DNA of 43,984 nucleotides, taken from IMG/VR virus record IMGVR_UViG_3300003886_000011, positions 1-43,984 of that record. One strand, 5' to 3'. Shown piece by piece: positions 1 through 7,572 of this stretch. The position numbers and the translations under genes are program-made. Under the pieces are notes generated by a model, which had not been told where the DNA came from, did not search any database, and was given only the letters and a program-made list of their open reading frames with translations. Within the stretch, counting starts at the first letter, position 1. Each line of letters opens with the position of its first letter. Source of the stretch: a virus.

Positions 1-29
1 GGATGCTTCAATCTCTACCCATCCTTTAC

Positions 30-85
30 TATCTAATCTAGTTATAATATCTAACTCTATCTAATTATAACTAACTATCTCTAAC
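30..85. repeat. TATCTAAY short direct repeats
   Basis: TATCTAAT starts at 30, TATCTAAC at 48 and TATCTAAT at 58, with a degenerate copy near 76-85. The flanks are almost pure A+T. Iteron-like spacing in a gene-free AT-rich tract suggests a replication origin, but low-complexity drift could give the same pattern. Confidence 0.4.
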
Positions 86-228
86 TTTTGATAGCGATAA
101 TCATAGATAACAGTAAAAATTGGTAAATACGTCAGAAAGAATAATAATAATCAAATAGTTATAGTTAAGTGTGTGATATTGTTGAACAATAGTTATGTAG
201 GGTAGTTATTTTAATTGTCGAACATGAT

Positions 229-257
229 TGTCAACTTCCAACGGTTGGATATTGTTA
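229..257. promoter_or_regulatory. 29-base dyad element, copy 1
   Basis: Half-sites TGTCAA-ct-TCCAAC and TAACAA-ta-TCCAAC (read on the other strand) are inverted around a central G. The 13-base core TCCAACGGTTGGA (237-249) is identical to the cores of copies 2 to 4. The copy lies in the gene-free left end. Its left arm doubles as a leftward TTGACA, but with only a poor TAAAAT at a 15-base spacing. Binding site for a DNA-binding protein is the likeliest role. Confidence 0.6.
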
Positions 258-437
258 TTGTTGTTAGGTATTCGATTTAAAAGATTGTAATATCTACCCT
301 AGGCCAGACTACCTATTGTCAATTTACGGCCAGTAGGCGGCAACCTCACGACAATTAGACATAGTTCCAGCGATATCAAGCTACTAACCCAATACCGCCA
401 GAACTACTAACTGATAACGAATATCAATATCAAGAGA

Positions 438-698
438 TTAATATCTCCCTTTAATACAATCCAACAACTCCTCGGCTGCTTCATCTCTACTCAAATCCTC
501 ATTTACATAAGCCCTAATTACACTCACAGCAGATACAATTAAACCGTTATCAACCAAACAAGCACAGTTATTCTCAAGCATCCTTAACATCCCCTCAATG
601 TCTTTCATCTTGCTCTCCATAACCCACACCTCCAGTTTTATTATTACCACCATCTCTAACATTCTAATACACGGATTATCGCCTAGATTAACATTCAC
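438..698 (-). CDS. small hypothetical protein
   Basis: An 86-residue protein I do not recognise. The GTG at 698 is preceded by AGAGGAAG, while an internal ATG at 620 has a better GGAGGT seven bases upstream and would give 60 residues, starting MESKMKDIEG. The C-terminal half is helical and acidic. It lies 10 bases after the next upstream gene and is the last leftward gene before the gene-free left end. If the map is circular it precedes the genes ending at 43934. Confidence 0.55.
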   Translation of the reverse strand: MNVNLGDNPCIRMLEMVVIIKLEVWVMESKMKDIEGMLRMLENNCACLVDNGLIVSAVSVIRAYVNEDLSRDEAAEELLDCIKGRY

Positions 699-708
699 TT
701 TCTTCCTC

Positions 709-1152
709 TTACGCCTTTGGTAGAATCAACGCCGTCGCTTCCTCTGTACTCATACCATTGCTGACCAATTTCTGAATTACCTCATTCAGCGTGTCTTCTT
801 TGACCTTCTGCAACTTCTCGCTACTCACGCTGGGTTTGACAAGGCCCAAATCCACCTTTACCTGTTTATGTGTCGGCGCATGTAACCCACCGATTCTATA
901 CCCCTTATCGCAATAGCCCCCACGTTCCTTATCCGTCAACCTTGCTATCTGGTCAACCACGTCGATTCCCCTAACGGTGTATACATTTGCCGCACCATCA
1001 TCAAGAACATGATAGTAAACTCCCGGCATAGGTTTATCCTTCTTAGTTATCGGCAGTTCAACCTCTTCCCCATAAACAGCAAGTTTCTCGGTCGCCTCAA
1101 CTAATTCATCCCTATTCAACCCAGTCTTTGTTATTATCGTCTCAATACCCAT
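709..1152 (-). CDS. hypothetical protein, early leftward region
   Basis: A 147-residue soluble protein of unknown function. I start at the ATG at 1152 (MGIETIITK), with GAGGTG upstream, rather than at a GTG six bases earlier. The middle holds the segment YCDKGYRIGGLHAPTHKQ; the C-terminus is helical. There are no membrane segments and no recognisable catalytic motif. It is the largest gene of the left-hand leftward cluster and is probably served by the two promoters upstream. Confidence 0.7.
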   Translation of the reverse strand: MGIETIITKTGLNRDELVEATEKLAVYGEEVELPITKKDKPMPGVYYHVLDDGAANVYTVRGIDVVDQIARLTDKERGGYCDKGYRIGGLHAPTHKQVKVDLGLVKPSVSSEKLQKVKEDTLNEVIQKLVSNGMSTEEATALILPKA

Positions 1153-1225
1153 AATCACACCTCACGATTAGTTTGCGACAATAATCCGCATATTAGAATG
1201 TCAAAGAACAGTTACAACAAATTCT

Positions 1226-1351
1226 CTACTTATTTTCCAACAACACGACTAACTGATTGGCAATACTAATCGCTGTCATTTCGTCTATATTGTTTAAAAC
1301 CATGCAAAATATAGCCTTCTCTCTGATTATACTTATTTGTGCTTTTGTCAT
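1226..1351 (-). CDS. 41-residue micro-protein
   Basis: ATG at 1351 with AGGAAGG six bases upstream, TAG at 1226. The predicted protein (MTKAQISIIREKAIFCMVLN...) is helical and hydrophobic-rich, with no known motif. It lies directly behind its own promoter (1397-1425). Its leader and ribosome-binding site repeat those of the gene at 1433-1564, which is the main argument that it is real. Confidence 0.6.
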   Translation of the reverse strand: MTKAQISIIREKAIFCMVLNNIDEMTAISIANQLVVLLENK

Positions 1352-1357
1352 GTTCTG

Positions 1358-1381
1358 CCTTCCTGTTTAAATGTTAATAAC
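1358..1381. repeat. 24-base leader repeat, copy A
   Basis: An exact 24-base match to 1570-1593, covering the leader and Shine-Dalgarno (AGGAAGG, leftward) of the gene starting at 1351. Similarity continues into the -10 regions (TATAGACAAG shared), so promoter, leader and binding site are duplicated as a unit in front of unrelated micro-genes. Confidence 0.85.
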
Positions 1382-1396
1382 TTCCAACTTGTCTAT

Positions 1397-1425
1397 ACTC
1401 TACCATACTTGTTGACCTATGTCAA
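1397..1425 (-). promoter_or_regulatory. leftward promoter, TTGACA-17-TAGAGT
   Basis: On the minus strand TTGACA (1425-1420) is followed after 17 bases by TAGAGT (1402-1397). It drives the micro-gene at 1226-1351 and probably 709-1152 and 438-698. A perfect inverted repeat overlaps the -35. Confidence 0.75.
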
Positions 1426-1427
1426 CA
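1410..1427. promoter_or_regulatory. operator-like palindrome over the -35
   Basis: TGTTGAC-CTAT-GTCAACA, a perfect 7-base inverted repeat with a 4-base spacer, contains the whole -35 hexamer of the leftward promoter. A repressor bound here would block RNA polymerase. It differs from the 29-base dyads but shares the GTCAA element. Confidence 0.5.
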
Positions 1428-1432
1428 CAATT

Positions 1433-1564
1433 CTACGCTTTCTTAACATCATTCACACAATTACCGCACAACTCGACAAACAACTCATGCCTCAACCCTA
1501 CCTCAACGATAACAATCTCCTGCTTCGCAACTAACTCGCCACATAGTTTACATTTAATAAACAT
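1433..1564 (-). CDS. 43-residue zinc-ribbon micro-protein
   Basis: ATG at 1564 with AGGAAGGTGAG upstream, TAG at 1433. The protein (MFIKCKLCGELVAKQ...) has CKLCG near the N-terminus and CGNC near the C-terminus, the usual spacing for one structural zinc site. It has its own promoter (1615-1643) and the repeated leader. Function unknown; a nucleic-acid-binding or host-takeover peptide is possible. Confidence 0.7.
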   Translation of the reverse strand: MFIKCKLCGELVAKQEIVIVEVGLRHELFVELCGNCVNDVKKA

Positions 1565-1569
1565 ACTCA

Positions 1570-1593
1570 CCTTCCTGTTTAAATGTTAATAAC
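1570..1593. repeat. 24-base leader repeat, copy B
   Basis: Identical to 1358-1381. It holds the leader and Shine-Dalgarno of the zinc-ribbon micro-gene starting at 1564. Confidence 0.85.
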
Positions 1594-1614
1594 AACTCTC
1601 TTCATCTTGTCTAT

Positions 1615-1643
1615 ATACTAACACACCCCAACAACAATGTCAA
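1615..1643 (-). promoter_or_regulatory. leftward promoter, TTGACA-17-TAGTAT
   Basis: Minus-strand TTGACA (1643-1638), 17-base spacer, TAGTAT (1620-1615). It is the outermost leftward promoter of the left cluster, with a leader nearly identical to that of the promoter at 1397-1425. Confidence 0.8.
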
Positions 1644-1701
1644 GAACTATCTACACTATTACCCTGATGCAAGAAAAATAATAAAAACAATCCACACAAA
1701 G

Positions 1702-1712
1702 CCCCCCCCCCC
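1702..1712. repeat. 11-base C homopolymer in the divergent control region
   Basis: Eleven consecutive C residues, followed by a G+C-rich patch to about 1743 that includes the palindrome CCCATGGG. The patch stands out from the AT-rich flanks and lies about 200 bases before the small terminase gene. A terminator between divergent units or a packaging-related site are both conceivable. The rest of 1644-1842 shows no gene. Confidence 0.4.
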
Positions 1713-1842
1713 TATGACCCCCTTCAGGAGTCCCATGGGGTTGCTTATTTACCGTACTTGTAGATATTTTTTGTGATTGGAATAGTTTGTCATAGTTGTT
1801 GATGGTTGCCATAAATAACATAAATTACATACGAAATATCCC

Positions 1843-1871
1843 TTGACAACCTATCGTTATAATGTTAAATT
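1843..1871 (+). promoter_or_regulatory. rightward late-operon promoter, TTGACA-17-TAAATT
   Basis: TTGACA at 1843-1848, 17-base spacer, TAAATT at 1866-1871, the same geometry as the leftward promoters. The small terminase gene begins about 45 bases downstream, behind AAAGGGAG. It is the only good promoter I see for the structural genes. Confidence 0.65.
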
Positions 1872-1918
1872 GTCTATAAGAGGGAAAGGCGGCGCGGTTA
1901 ATCCAAAGGGAGCTTATC

Positions 1919-2284
1919 ATGGCAGACATTAAGAAGATAACAAGCAGGCATCGGGCCATCATGCTGGATTTATGCACCGGGATGAAGCCTTCCGAGGTTT
2001 GCTCAAAACATGATATGACTGAGAGTTATTTGAGTATAGTTAGAAGGTCGCCGATGTGGATGTCGGAAGAAGCTGCTATGCGGGCAGATTTCATGGAAAT
2101 GCACAAGACGAGGGTGGCCGGAATGATGGACCAAGCTCTTGATGTTGTGGAGAGCTGCATGGGTTCTATGGATGAGAAGATAGCACTCTCGGCCTCAAAA
2201 GATGCACAAAATCGGGCCGGTCTTGTTCATGAGCAGGTTGTTGAGGGAGCAGGTGCTCAGATACGAATAGTCATAAATGATTAG
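1919..2284 (+). CDS. probable terminase small subunit
   Basis: A 121-residue protein with an N-terminal helix-turn-helix (about residues 10-45, LCTGMKPSEVCSKHDMTESY) and a helical remainder. This is the layout of small terminase subunits, which recognise packaging sites and load the large subunit. The position just ahead of the large terminase and after the late promoter supports this. No direct family signature was identified beyond the helix-turn-helix. The start is the ATG behind AAAGGGAG. Confidence 0.65.
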   Translation: MADIKKITSRHRAIMLDLCTGMKPSEVCSKHDMTESYLSIVRRSPMWMSEEAAMRADFMEMHKTRVAGMMDQALDVVESCMGSMDEKIALSASKDAQNRAGLVHEQVVEGAGAQIRIVIND

Positions 2285-2292
2285 AGGTTATT

Positions 2293-2607
2293 ATGCCCTA
2301 CCGAGCAGATAATATTTGCATTAACTGCGGGTTGAGGATGAAGCCGACAAGAATGGCTTTTAATTTCCTCCTAATGTGCCAAGAATGTATCGATAAGGAG
2401 GCTTATCTTGATTGGGCAGTCAAAATTGTGGAGTCTGATAGAGACATTAGTGGGAATTGTGATCGGATTTATTGTAGCCCTGATTGCTCAAACTGTTGTA
2501 TTCCCATTATTCGGGCTCAGTTCAGATTTATCCAAGAATATAAAAATAGCTCTGATATTTACTTTGATAAGTATAGTAAGAAGTTATCTGATACGAAGGG
2601 GATTTAA
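2293..2607 (+). CDS. Cys-rich hypothetical protein, overlapped by the next gene
   Basis: A 104-residue protein starting 8 bases after the small terminase. The N-terminal 40 residues contain CINCG and CQEC, a plausible zinc ribbon. The C-terminal half holds another Cys cluster (YCSPDCSNCC). From 2408 onward a membrane-protein gene reads the same DNA in another frame, so the second half may be real overprinted coding sequence or an accidental extension. No function can be assigned. Confidence 0.55.
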   Translation: MPYRADNICINCGLRMKPTRMAFNFLLMCQECIDKEAYLDWAVKIVESDRDISGNCDRIYCSPDCSNCCIPIIRAQFRFIQEYKNSSDIYFDKYSKKLSDTKGI

Positions 2608-2641
2608 CAGATGGCACTTGTATCAAAACAGAAACCTATAA
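2408..2641 (+). CDS. two-helix phage membrane protein (DUF7220-like)
   Basis: A 77-residue protein starting at TTG, with AAGGAGG at a good distance. Two membrane helices flank a conserved-looking loop (VFPLFGL), and it ends RSYLIRRGFNR. This pattern matches a widespread family of small phage membrane proteins that I believe is catalogued as DUF7220; the family name is from memory. It overlaps the preceding Cys-rich gene out of frame by 200 bases and the terminase start by 31 bases. Function in the family is unknown. Confidence 0.75.
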   Translation: MIGQSKLWSLIETLVGIVIGFIVALIAQTVVFPLFGLSSDLSKNIKIALIFTLISIVRSYLIRRGFNRWHLYQNRNL

Positions 2642-4059
2642 TCTACCCTCTTGCTCATGGTTATGAAGTCAAAGGGAGCGATAAATTAGTCCACACCATG
2701 GAAGCCCTACCAACCGGGCAGAGATTCCATCGTTCCGACGCTCGGAAAAGAATAGTCATGGGGCCGGTTGGGTCAGGTAAGAGTGTAATTTGTTGTCAAG
2801 AAATCTTCCGTAGAGCTTCAAGACAAGCTCCTGATAGCAATGGGGTTAGGAAAACAAGATGGGCAATAATCCGCGCAACTTATCCACAACTTAAAGACAC
2901 AACGATGAAAACCTTCATTGATCTTTTCCCAGATGGTAAATATGGTAAGGTTAAAACGGCACCTCCGCCTGAATTTAAAATGGAATGGGAGGTCGAGGAT
3001 AAATATGGTAAAGTTACTAAGGTCGAATGTGAAATATTATTTCGTGCGCTTGATAGACCGCAGCAGGTTGAGAATCTCCTTTCTCTTGAAATCACTGGTG
3101 CTTGGGTTAACGAAGCTCGTGGTATTCCTAAGGTTATTTTTGATGCGCTTGATACAAGGATAGGTAGATTCCCCGCGCAGAGAGCGGGTGGAGCAACGTG
3201 GTTCGGGATAATCATGGACTCCAATCCGTGCGATGTTGACCACTGGATATATGATTTATTTGAGGTTCAAAGCTTACCCGGACATGAGATATGGCATCAA
3301 GAAGGGAAGGAGAATGAGGCGAATCTTACTCCGGGTTATTATGAAAATCTAGCTATTGGTAAAGATCCAGAATGGGTTAAAATATACGTTAAAGGGCAAT
3401 ATGGATTCATCTGTGACGGCAAACCAGTTTATCCAGAGTTTAACCACAACATTCACGTATCGGAAGAAGAACTTGAATGGAATAAATTCAGACCTTTACT
3501 TATAGGTTTTGATTTTGGATTAACCCCTGCAATGGTAGTGACGCAAATCACACCAAAAGGTCAGTGGATTATATTACACGAAGAATGGTCGGATGGTATG
3601 GGGATTAATCGTTTCGCTGATCATTGTCTTGAGGTTCTCAATCTCCGCTTCCCTAATGCAGTCTGGCATACTTATGCTGACCCTGCCGGAGTACAAAGAG
3701 CGCAGACGGATGAGAAAACCTGTTATCAAGTGTTGAGCGAGAAAGGATTCGACTGTCAACCCGGCGCTATAGATTTCACCTCCAGACGTGAAGCAGTCGC
3801 TACTAGATTAAACACAATGATAGAAGGTATGCCTGCAATTTTAATAGACGGTCTAAATTGTAAGATGATGGTTAAAGGAATGATGGGTGGGTATCAATAT
3901 TCAGAGATAGCCAACAGCGGAAGATATCATGAAAAGCCGCTTAAGAACTCATACAGCCACCCGCATGATGCACTACAATATATAGCGACAGAGGTATTTA
4001 CAAAGAAAGCGAAGCGTAAAAAGAAAGCTAAGAAAAGGGCGACATGGAGAACTGTATAG
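2611..4059 (+). CDS. terminase large subunit
   Basis: The 482-residue ATP-driven packaging motor and headful nuclease. The P-loop GPVGSGKS is at residues 51-58, a Walker B-like segment (GAWVNEAR) is near 163-170, and the coupling motif DSNP is near 203-206. The RNase H-fold nuclease begins with GFDFG near 299-303 and continues with YADPAG near 355-360 and a late HPHDA acid. The Lys/Arg-rich tail is ordinary. It overlaps the portal gene by 16 bases. All catalytic motifs look intact. Confidence 0.95.
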   Translation: MALVSKQKPIIYPLAHGYEVKGSDKLVHTMEALPTGQRFHRSDARKRIVMGPVGSGKSVICCQEIFRRASRQAPDSNGVRKTRWAIIRATYPQLKDTTMKTFIDLFPDGKYGKVKTAPPPEFKMEWEVEDKYGKVTKVECEILFRALDRPQQVENLLSLEITGAWVNEARGIPKVIFDALDTRIGRFPAQRAGGATWFGIIMDSNPCDVDHWIYDLFEVQSLPGHEIWHQEGKENEANLTPGYYENLAIGKDPEWVKIYVKGQYGFICDGKPVYPEFNHNIHVSEEELEWNKFRPLLIGFDFGLTPAMVVTQITPKGQWIILHEEWSDGMGINRFADHCLEVLNLRFPNAVWHTYADPAGVQRAQTDEKTCYQVLSEKGFDCQPGAIDFTSRREAVATRLNTMIEGMPAILIDGLNCKMMVKGMMGGYQYSEIANSGRYHEKPLKNSYSHPHDALQYIATEVFTKKAKRKKKAKKRATWRTV

Positions 4060-5804
4060 AGAAATTTAAATCTTGGTTCGAATTGACCTTAAGGCATCCA
4101 GCTCTTAAGGATTGGAAGCGGGAAGCTGAAGAGGATTTAGCTTTCTACGATGGGGATCAATTCAGTCAAGAAGAGATTGCTGAGCTGGACGAAAGAGGTC
4201 AGCCGATTATAGAAGTTAATAAGGTTCAACCTAAGATGAATAATCTCATGGGTGCTCATGCTTCTATGCCGGCGAGACATGTGGCAAAAGCTAGAAGTGA
4301 AGACAGTACTGAATCCGCCGAGGCTATAACCGACGTGTTTAGGTATATAGATTACCGTTCTGGTTATTACGACGAAGAAGCTGATATGTTTCAAGATGGT
4401 GTATTAGCTGGATTAGGTTGGATGGAAGCAGTTGAGAGTATTGATGAGGATGGGCAGGACGAGGTTCTTTTTAAATACGAAGAAACGCTTAATATGAGAG
4501 CCGATCCGTTTGGCCGCAGCCAGGATCTAGACGCAGATTACCGTTTCTGCTCGAGGGATAAATGGATGTATCTTGAAGACGCCCAAGAGATGTTCCCCGA
4601 TAAAGCGGCAATACTTACACAAGCTGTAGTTCAAAGTGAGGATGTCTTTGAATCTGTAGCTCATCGTGGGCCTAATGATGATTATGATATGAAAGACGAT
4701 AGTGTATCCTACGTTGATATTAAAAAATCAAGAGTTAGAATTGTTGAACTTTGGTATAAGCACACAGAGAAGGTTATGTTCACCGAAGATAATCGTTATT
4801 TAGCAAAAGAAGATTTAAATTTCTATCGAGGGCCAGATGATGAGTTTAAAGACGATGAAATAATCATGGCTGATAATAACATCCGTTCAGCAACCCTCAA
4901 AGTCTGCCGGAAGGTTTTCTTTACGGGCGATCATATACTACAAGAATCAATAACGCCATTTAATCATCCATTATTGATTACGAAATTTCCATTATTTATC
5001 TTCGTCTGCTTTAGAAAAAAGAGCGGTGAGAGAAAAGGCGAACCATATGGGTATGTTAGGAATATGAAACCCATGCAAAGGGAGATTAATAAAAGAAGAT
5101 CAAAGGCCATGCATCTTCTTAATACAACCAAAGTCATTATGGACGAAGGCGCGGTTGAGGATGTTGATGAATTAAGAGACGAGGCAGCTAGGCCGGATGC
5201 TATTATAGCTAAAAAGAAGGGTTTTGACCTAGTTCTCGATGAAGGTGCTCAACTTGCAAACTCCCAGTTTTCAATCATGGAAAAATCATCTCAGGATTTG
5301 CAGGAGATTAGTGGGATATTTGATGAGAGTATAGGAAGCGCAACTAATGCCAGAAGCGGTAAAGCCATTGGTAAGAGAATAAGAGCTTCAAATCAGAATA
5401 ATATAAAGGTATTTTCCAACCTCCGCAGAACTAGGAGAAAGATTGGAGCATTCAAACTCGGCGTTGTTAAGCAATATTTCAACGAAGAGAGGATATTATA
5501 TATAACAAATGAGGATTCATTAAACGAACCTAAGAAGATTGAACTTAATAAACCAGAAGACGGGAGAGTTAAAAACAGCATCAAAGAAGCGCTCGTGAGG
5601 ATGGTGATTGATGATGCCCCGGCTTCTGCTACTACACAGGAGGAACAATTTGATGAGTTAGTAGAATTAGCAAGGGGAGGATTCCCAATACCACCGAAGG
5701 CGATTATAATGGCTTCGAACATCCGTAATAAGGATGAAATTCTTAAACTAATGAGTGTTAACCCACCTAATGGTGACGGCACAGACGGAGCTTCAAATGG
5801 ATAA
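4044..5804 (+). CDS. portal protein, P22 type
   Basis: A 586-residue dodecameric portal through which DNA is packaged and ejected. The N-terminal pattern YDGDQFSQEEIAELDERGQP followed by IEVNKVQP is characteristic of P22-like podovirus portals. The position between terminase and scaffold fits. It is shorter than P22 gp1 (about 725 residues), mostly through a short C-terminal barrel region. Translation probably couples to the terminase through the 16-base overlap. Confidence 0.92.
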   Translation: MENCIEKFKSWFELTLRHPALKDWKREAEEDLAFYDGDQFSQEEIAELDERGQPIIEVNKVQPKMNNLMGAHASMPARHVAKARSEDSTESAEAITDVFRYIDYRSGYYDEEADMFQDGVLAGLGWMEAVESIDEDGQDEVLFKYEETLNMRADPFGRSQDLDADYRFCSRDKWMYLEDAQEMFPDKAAILTQAVVQSEDVFESVAHRGPNDDYDMKDDSVSYVDIKKSRVRIVELWYKHTEKVMFTEDNRYLAKEDLNFYRGPDDEFKDDEIIMADNNIRSATLKVCRKVFFTGDHILQESITPFNHPLLITKFPLFIFVCFRKKSGERKGEPYGYVRNMKPMQREINKRRSKAMHLLNTTKVIMDEGAVEDVDELRDEAARPDAIIAKKKGFDLVLDEGAQLANSQFSIMEKSSQDLQEISGIFDESIGSATNARSGKAIGKRIRASNQNNIKVFSNLRRTRRKIGAFKLGVVKQYFNEERILYITNEDSLNEPKKIELNKPEDGRVKNSIKEALVRMVIDDAPASATTQEEQFDELVELARGGFPIPPKAIIMASNIRNKDEILKLMSVNPPNGDGTDGASNG

Positions 5805-6483
5805 AGAAAACGAAGAGCAGGAAAAAGAAGTAGAATTATTCCCTACAGAACAGCCCTTTGAGGAGAATGTTGATGAGATCAAAGAGGCCTCCGATGAAGA
5901 GGGAGACAAATCATCGGACGAAGATAAAGGCGAGGAAGGAGAGAAGAAGGTTGATTTTGAAAAACGCTTCAATGATAGTCAATTATTCATTGAAGAGCTC
6001 AGGACTAAAAATACTGAGCAGGAAGATTCAATCCTCGATCTAACAGGCAGGCTTAAGCATTTGGAGGAAGTGACCAAGAAGAATCAAGAGGTTATTAATC
6101 CAGATGAGGAATACAAAGAGTATAAAGCTCCGGAGAAACCAGATGTTGCTTCTGATTGGGCAAACAAGGTAGAGACGGAGGAGAAAGCTCTTGTGACGGT
6201 ATTTCCTGATTACTATGAAGTAGTTGGAAAAAGCGGCGATACTGATTCTCCTTTCTTAAAAGCGGTAGCAGAAGATCCTAAACTACACGACAGGATTCTT
6301 AATGCGGATAGACCGGCGGCTGAAGCATATAGGGTTGGATTGGATTATAAACTTGCGCAGGTAAAGAAGAAAGATCCAGTTCCACCTAAGCCAAAGACTC
6401 CTTCACTAAGAGATGCTCCAGGTTCAAACAACGAACCTATGCAGAAACCTGAAGATAGTTTAGGAAGCATATTTAAAAATTAA
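5797..6483 (+). CDS. capsid scaffolding protein
   Basis: A 228-residue, strongly acidic, Glu/Lys-rich protein with a predicted coiled coil near residues 55-100 and a Pro-rich basic tail. This composition and the position between portal and capsid are typical of scaffolding proteins. I use the ATG at 5797 (MDKENEEQ), which overlaps the portal stop by 8 bases and has GGAG upstream, not an upstream in-frame ATG lying deep inside the portal gene. Confidence 0.8.
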   Translation: MDKENEEQEKEVELFPTEQPFEENVDEIKEASDEEGDKSSDEDKGEEGEKKVDFEKRFNDSQLFIEELRTKNTEQEDSILDLTGRLKHLEEVTKKNQEVINPDEEYKEYKAPEKPDVASDWANKVETEEKALVTVFPDYYEVVGKSGDTDSPFLKAVAEDPKLHDRILNADRPAAEAYRVGLDYKLAQVKKKDPVPPKPKTPSLRDAPGSNNEPMQKPEDSLGSIFKN

Positions 6484-6497
6484 AAGGAGTATGGAAA

Positions 6498-7550
6498 ATG
6501 TCTTATACTGAGATATCCACCTCCCATGGTTTAACACAGGAACGGTGGGAGAGTGATTTATACAAGGAATATCTTGGTGAGTTTCCGTTCTTTGATCTAA
6601 TGGGCACGAGTTCCGACTCAGTGATTCAGGTTAAAGAGGATCTTACCAAGAACATAGGAGATGCAATTACCATCGGTATCAGAGCTAAACTCTCTGGTGA
6701 TGGTCAGTCTGGTACTTCTAGATTGAAAGGTAATGAGGAGCAGATGGAGTTCTTCAATCAGAGGATTGAGATCGATGAACTTAGACATGGTGTGCTTCTT
6801 AAAGGCAAGATGAGCCAGAAACGTGTTGCATTTAATCTCAGGAATGAGGCTAAGGATGCGCTTAAGGATTGGCTCAAAGAGAAGACTGAGATAGCGTTGA
6901 TCAGTGCGATTTCCGACGTTACAACTGGCAGGGTTCAGGGTAGATATTTATACGGAGCTGCTAATGGTAACTGGAATAGTACCCACGCTACTGCTCAGGC
7001 AAATGTAGATGCTACTAATGATATCATGACTCTTGCGATGATATCCATCGCTAAGCGTAAGTCGAAGCTTGGTACGGGTATTAAGATGAGGCCATTTAAG
7101 ATCAAAGACAGTGGTCGTGTAATCGCAGAAAAACTTATCATGTTCATTCATGATTACGCTGCTCGTGACCTTAAGGCTGATACTAATTGGTCAACCATTC
7201 AGAACAACATGATAACCGCCGGTAAGTATGATGTTCCGCTTATCTCTGGAAGCAACTTCCTCGGGGAGTATGATGGTGTTCTAATCTACGCCTATGATAG
7301 GGTTGAAATAGACACAGGCGCAGGTGCTGGAGGTATCGACATAGCACATAATCTTCTGCTCGGCGCTCAGGCTGCAGCAATAGTTTGGGGAGAGAGAACT
7401 ACCTGGGCTGAGGATATTGATGACTATAACGATGAGAACGGATTTAAGATTGGCGAGGTTAGAGGCATAGAGAAACTCGTATTCAACAGAGACACAGCAG
7501 AGGATCATGGCGTTGTTCATGTTTACTCAGCTGCAGTCGCAGACGCTTAA
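6498..7550 (+). CDS. major capsid protein, N4-gp56 family
   Basis: The 350-residue main shell protein. The N-terminus (LTQERWESDLYKEYL), the conserved DAITIGIRAKLSG region and the LLLGAQAAAIVWGE segment match the N4-gp56-type capsid family (HK97 fold) known from many podoviruses. A strong AAAAGGAG ribosome-binding site precedes the ATG. It is followed by the probable decoration gene, the usual order. Confidence 0.92.
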   Translation: MSYTEISTSHGLTQERWESDLYKEYLGEFPFFDLMGTSSDSVIQVKEDLTKNIGDAITIGIRAKLSGDGQSGTSRLKGNEEQMEFFNQRIEIDELRHGVLLKGKMSQKRVAFNLRNEAKDALKDWLKEKTEIALISAISDVTTGRVQGRYLYGAANGNWNSTHATAQANVDATNDIMTLAMISIAKRKSKLGTGIKMRPFKIKDSGRVIAEKLIMFIHDYAARDLKADTNWSTIQNNMITAGKYDVPLISGSNFLGEYDGVLIYAYDRVEIDTGAGAGGIDIAHNLLLGAQAAAIVWGERTTWAEDIDDYNDENGFKIGEVRGIEKLVFNRDTAEDHGVVHVYSAAVADA

Positions 7551-7572
7551 TAAATATTGGAGGTAATTCGTA

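Larger units (their letters stand above)
1..437. other. gene-free AT-rich left end
   Basis: I find no convincing gene on either strand. The first 90 bases are rich in TATCTAA-type repeats, a dyad element lies at 229-257, and bases 300-400 are locally richer in G+C. On a circular map this stretch lies between the leftward genes at 438-1564 and those ending at 43934, so it interrupts an otherwise gapless operon. An origin of replication or a packaging/end region would both fit. Neither is shown. Confidence 0.5.

Noticed and set aside
1337-1534. Rightward 65-codon frame in the left control region
   Set aside because: It is antisense to two micro-genes with promoters and binding sites, and has no binding site of its own.
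2880-3224. Long antisense frame inside the large terminase
   Set aside because: Shadow of strong coding on the other strand; no binding site, no protein-like features.
5393-5782. 129-codon antisense frame inside the portal gene
   Set aside because: Ser/Leu-rich composition typical of antisense to a Glu/Lys/Asp-rich gene; no start signals.
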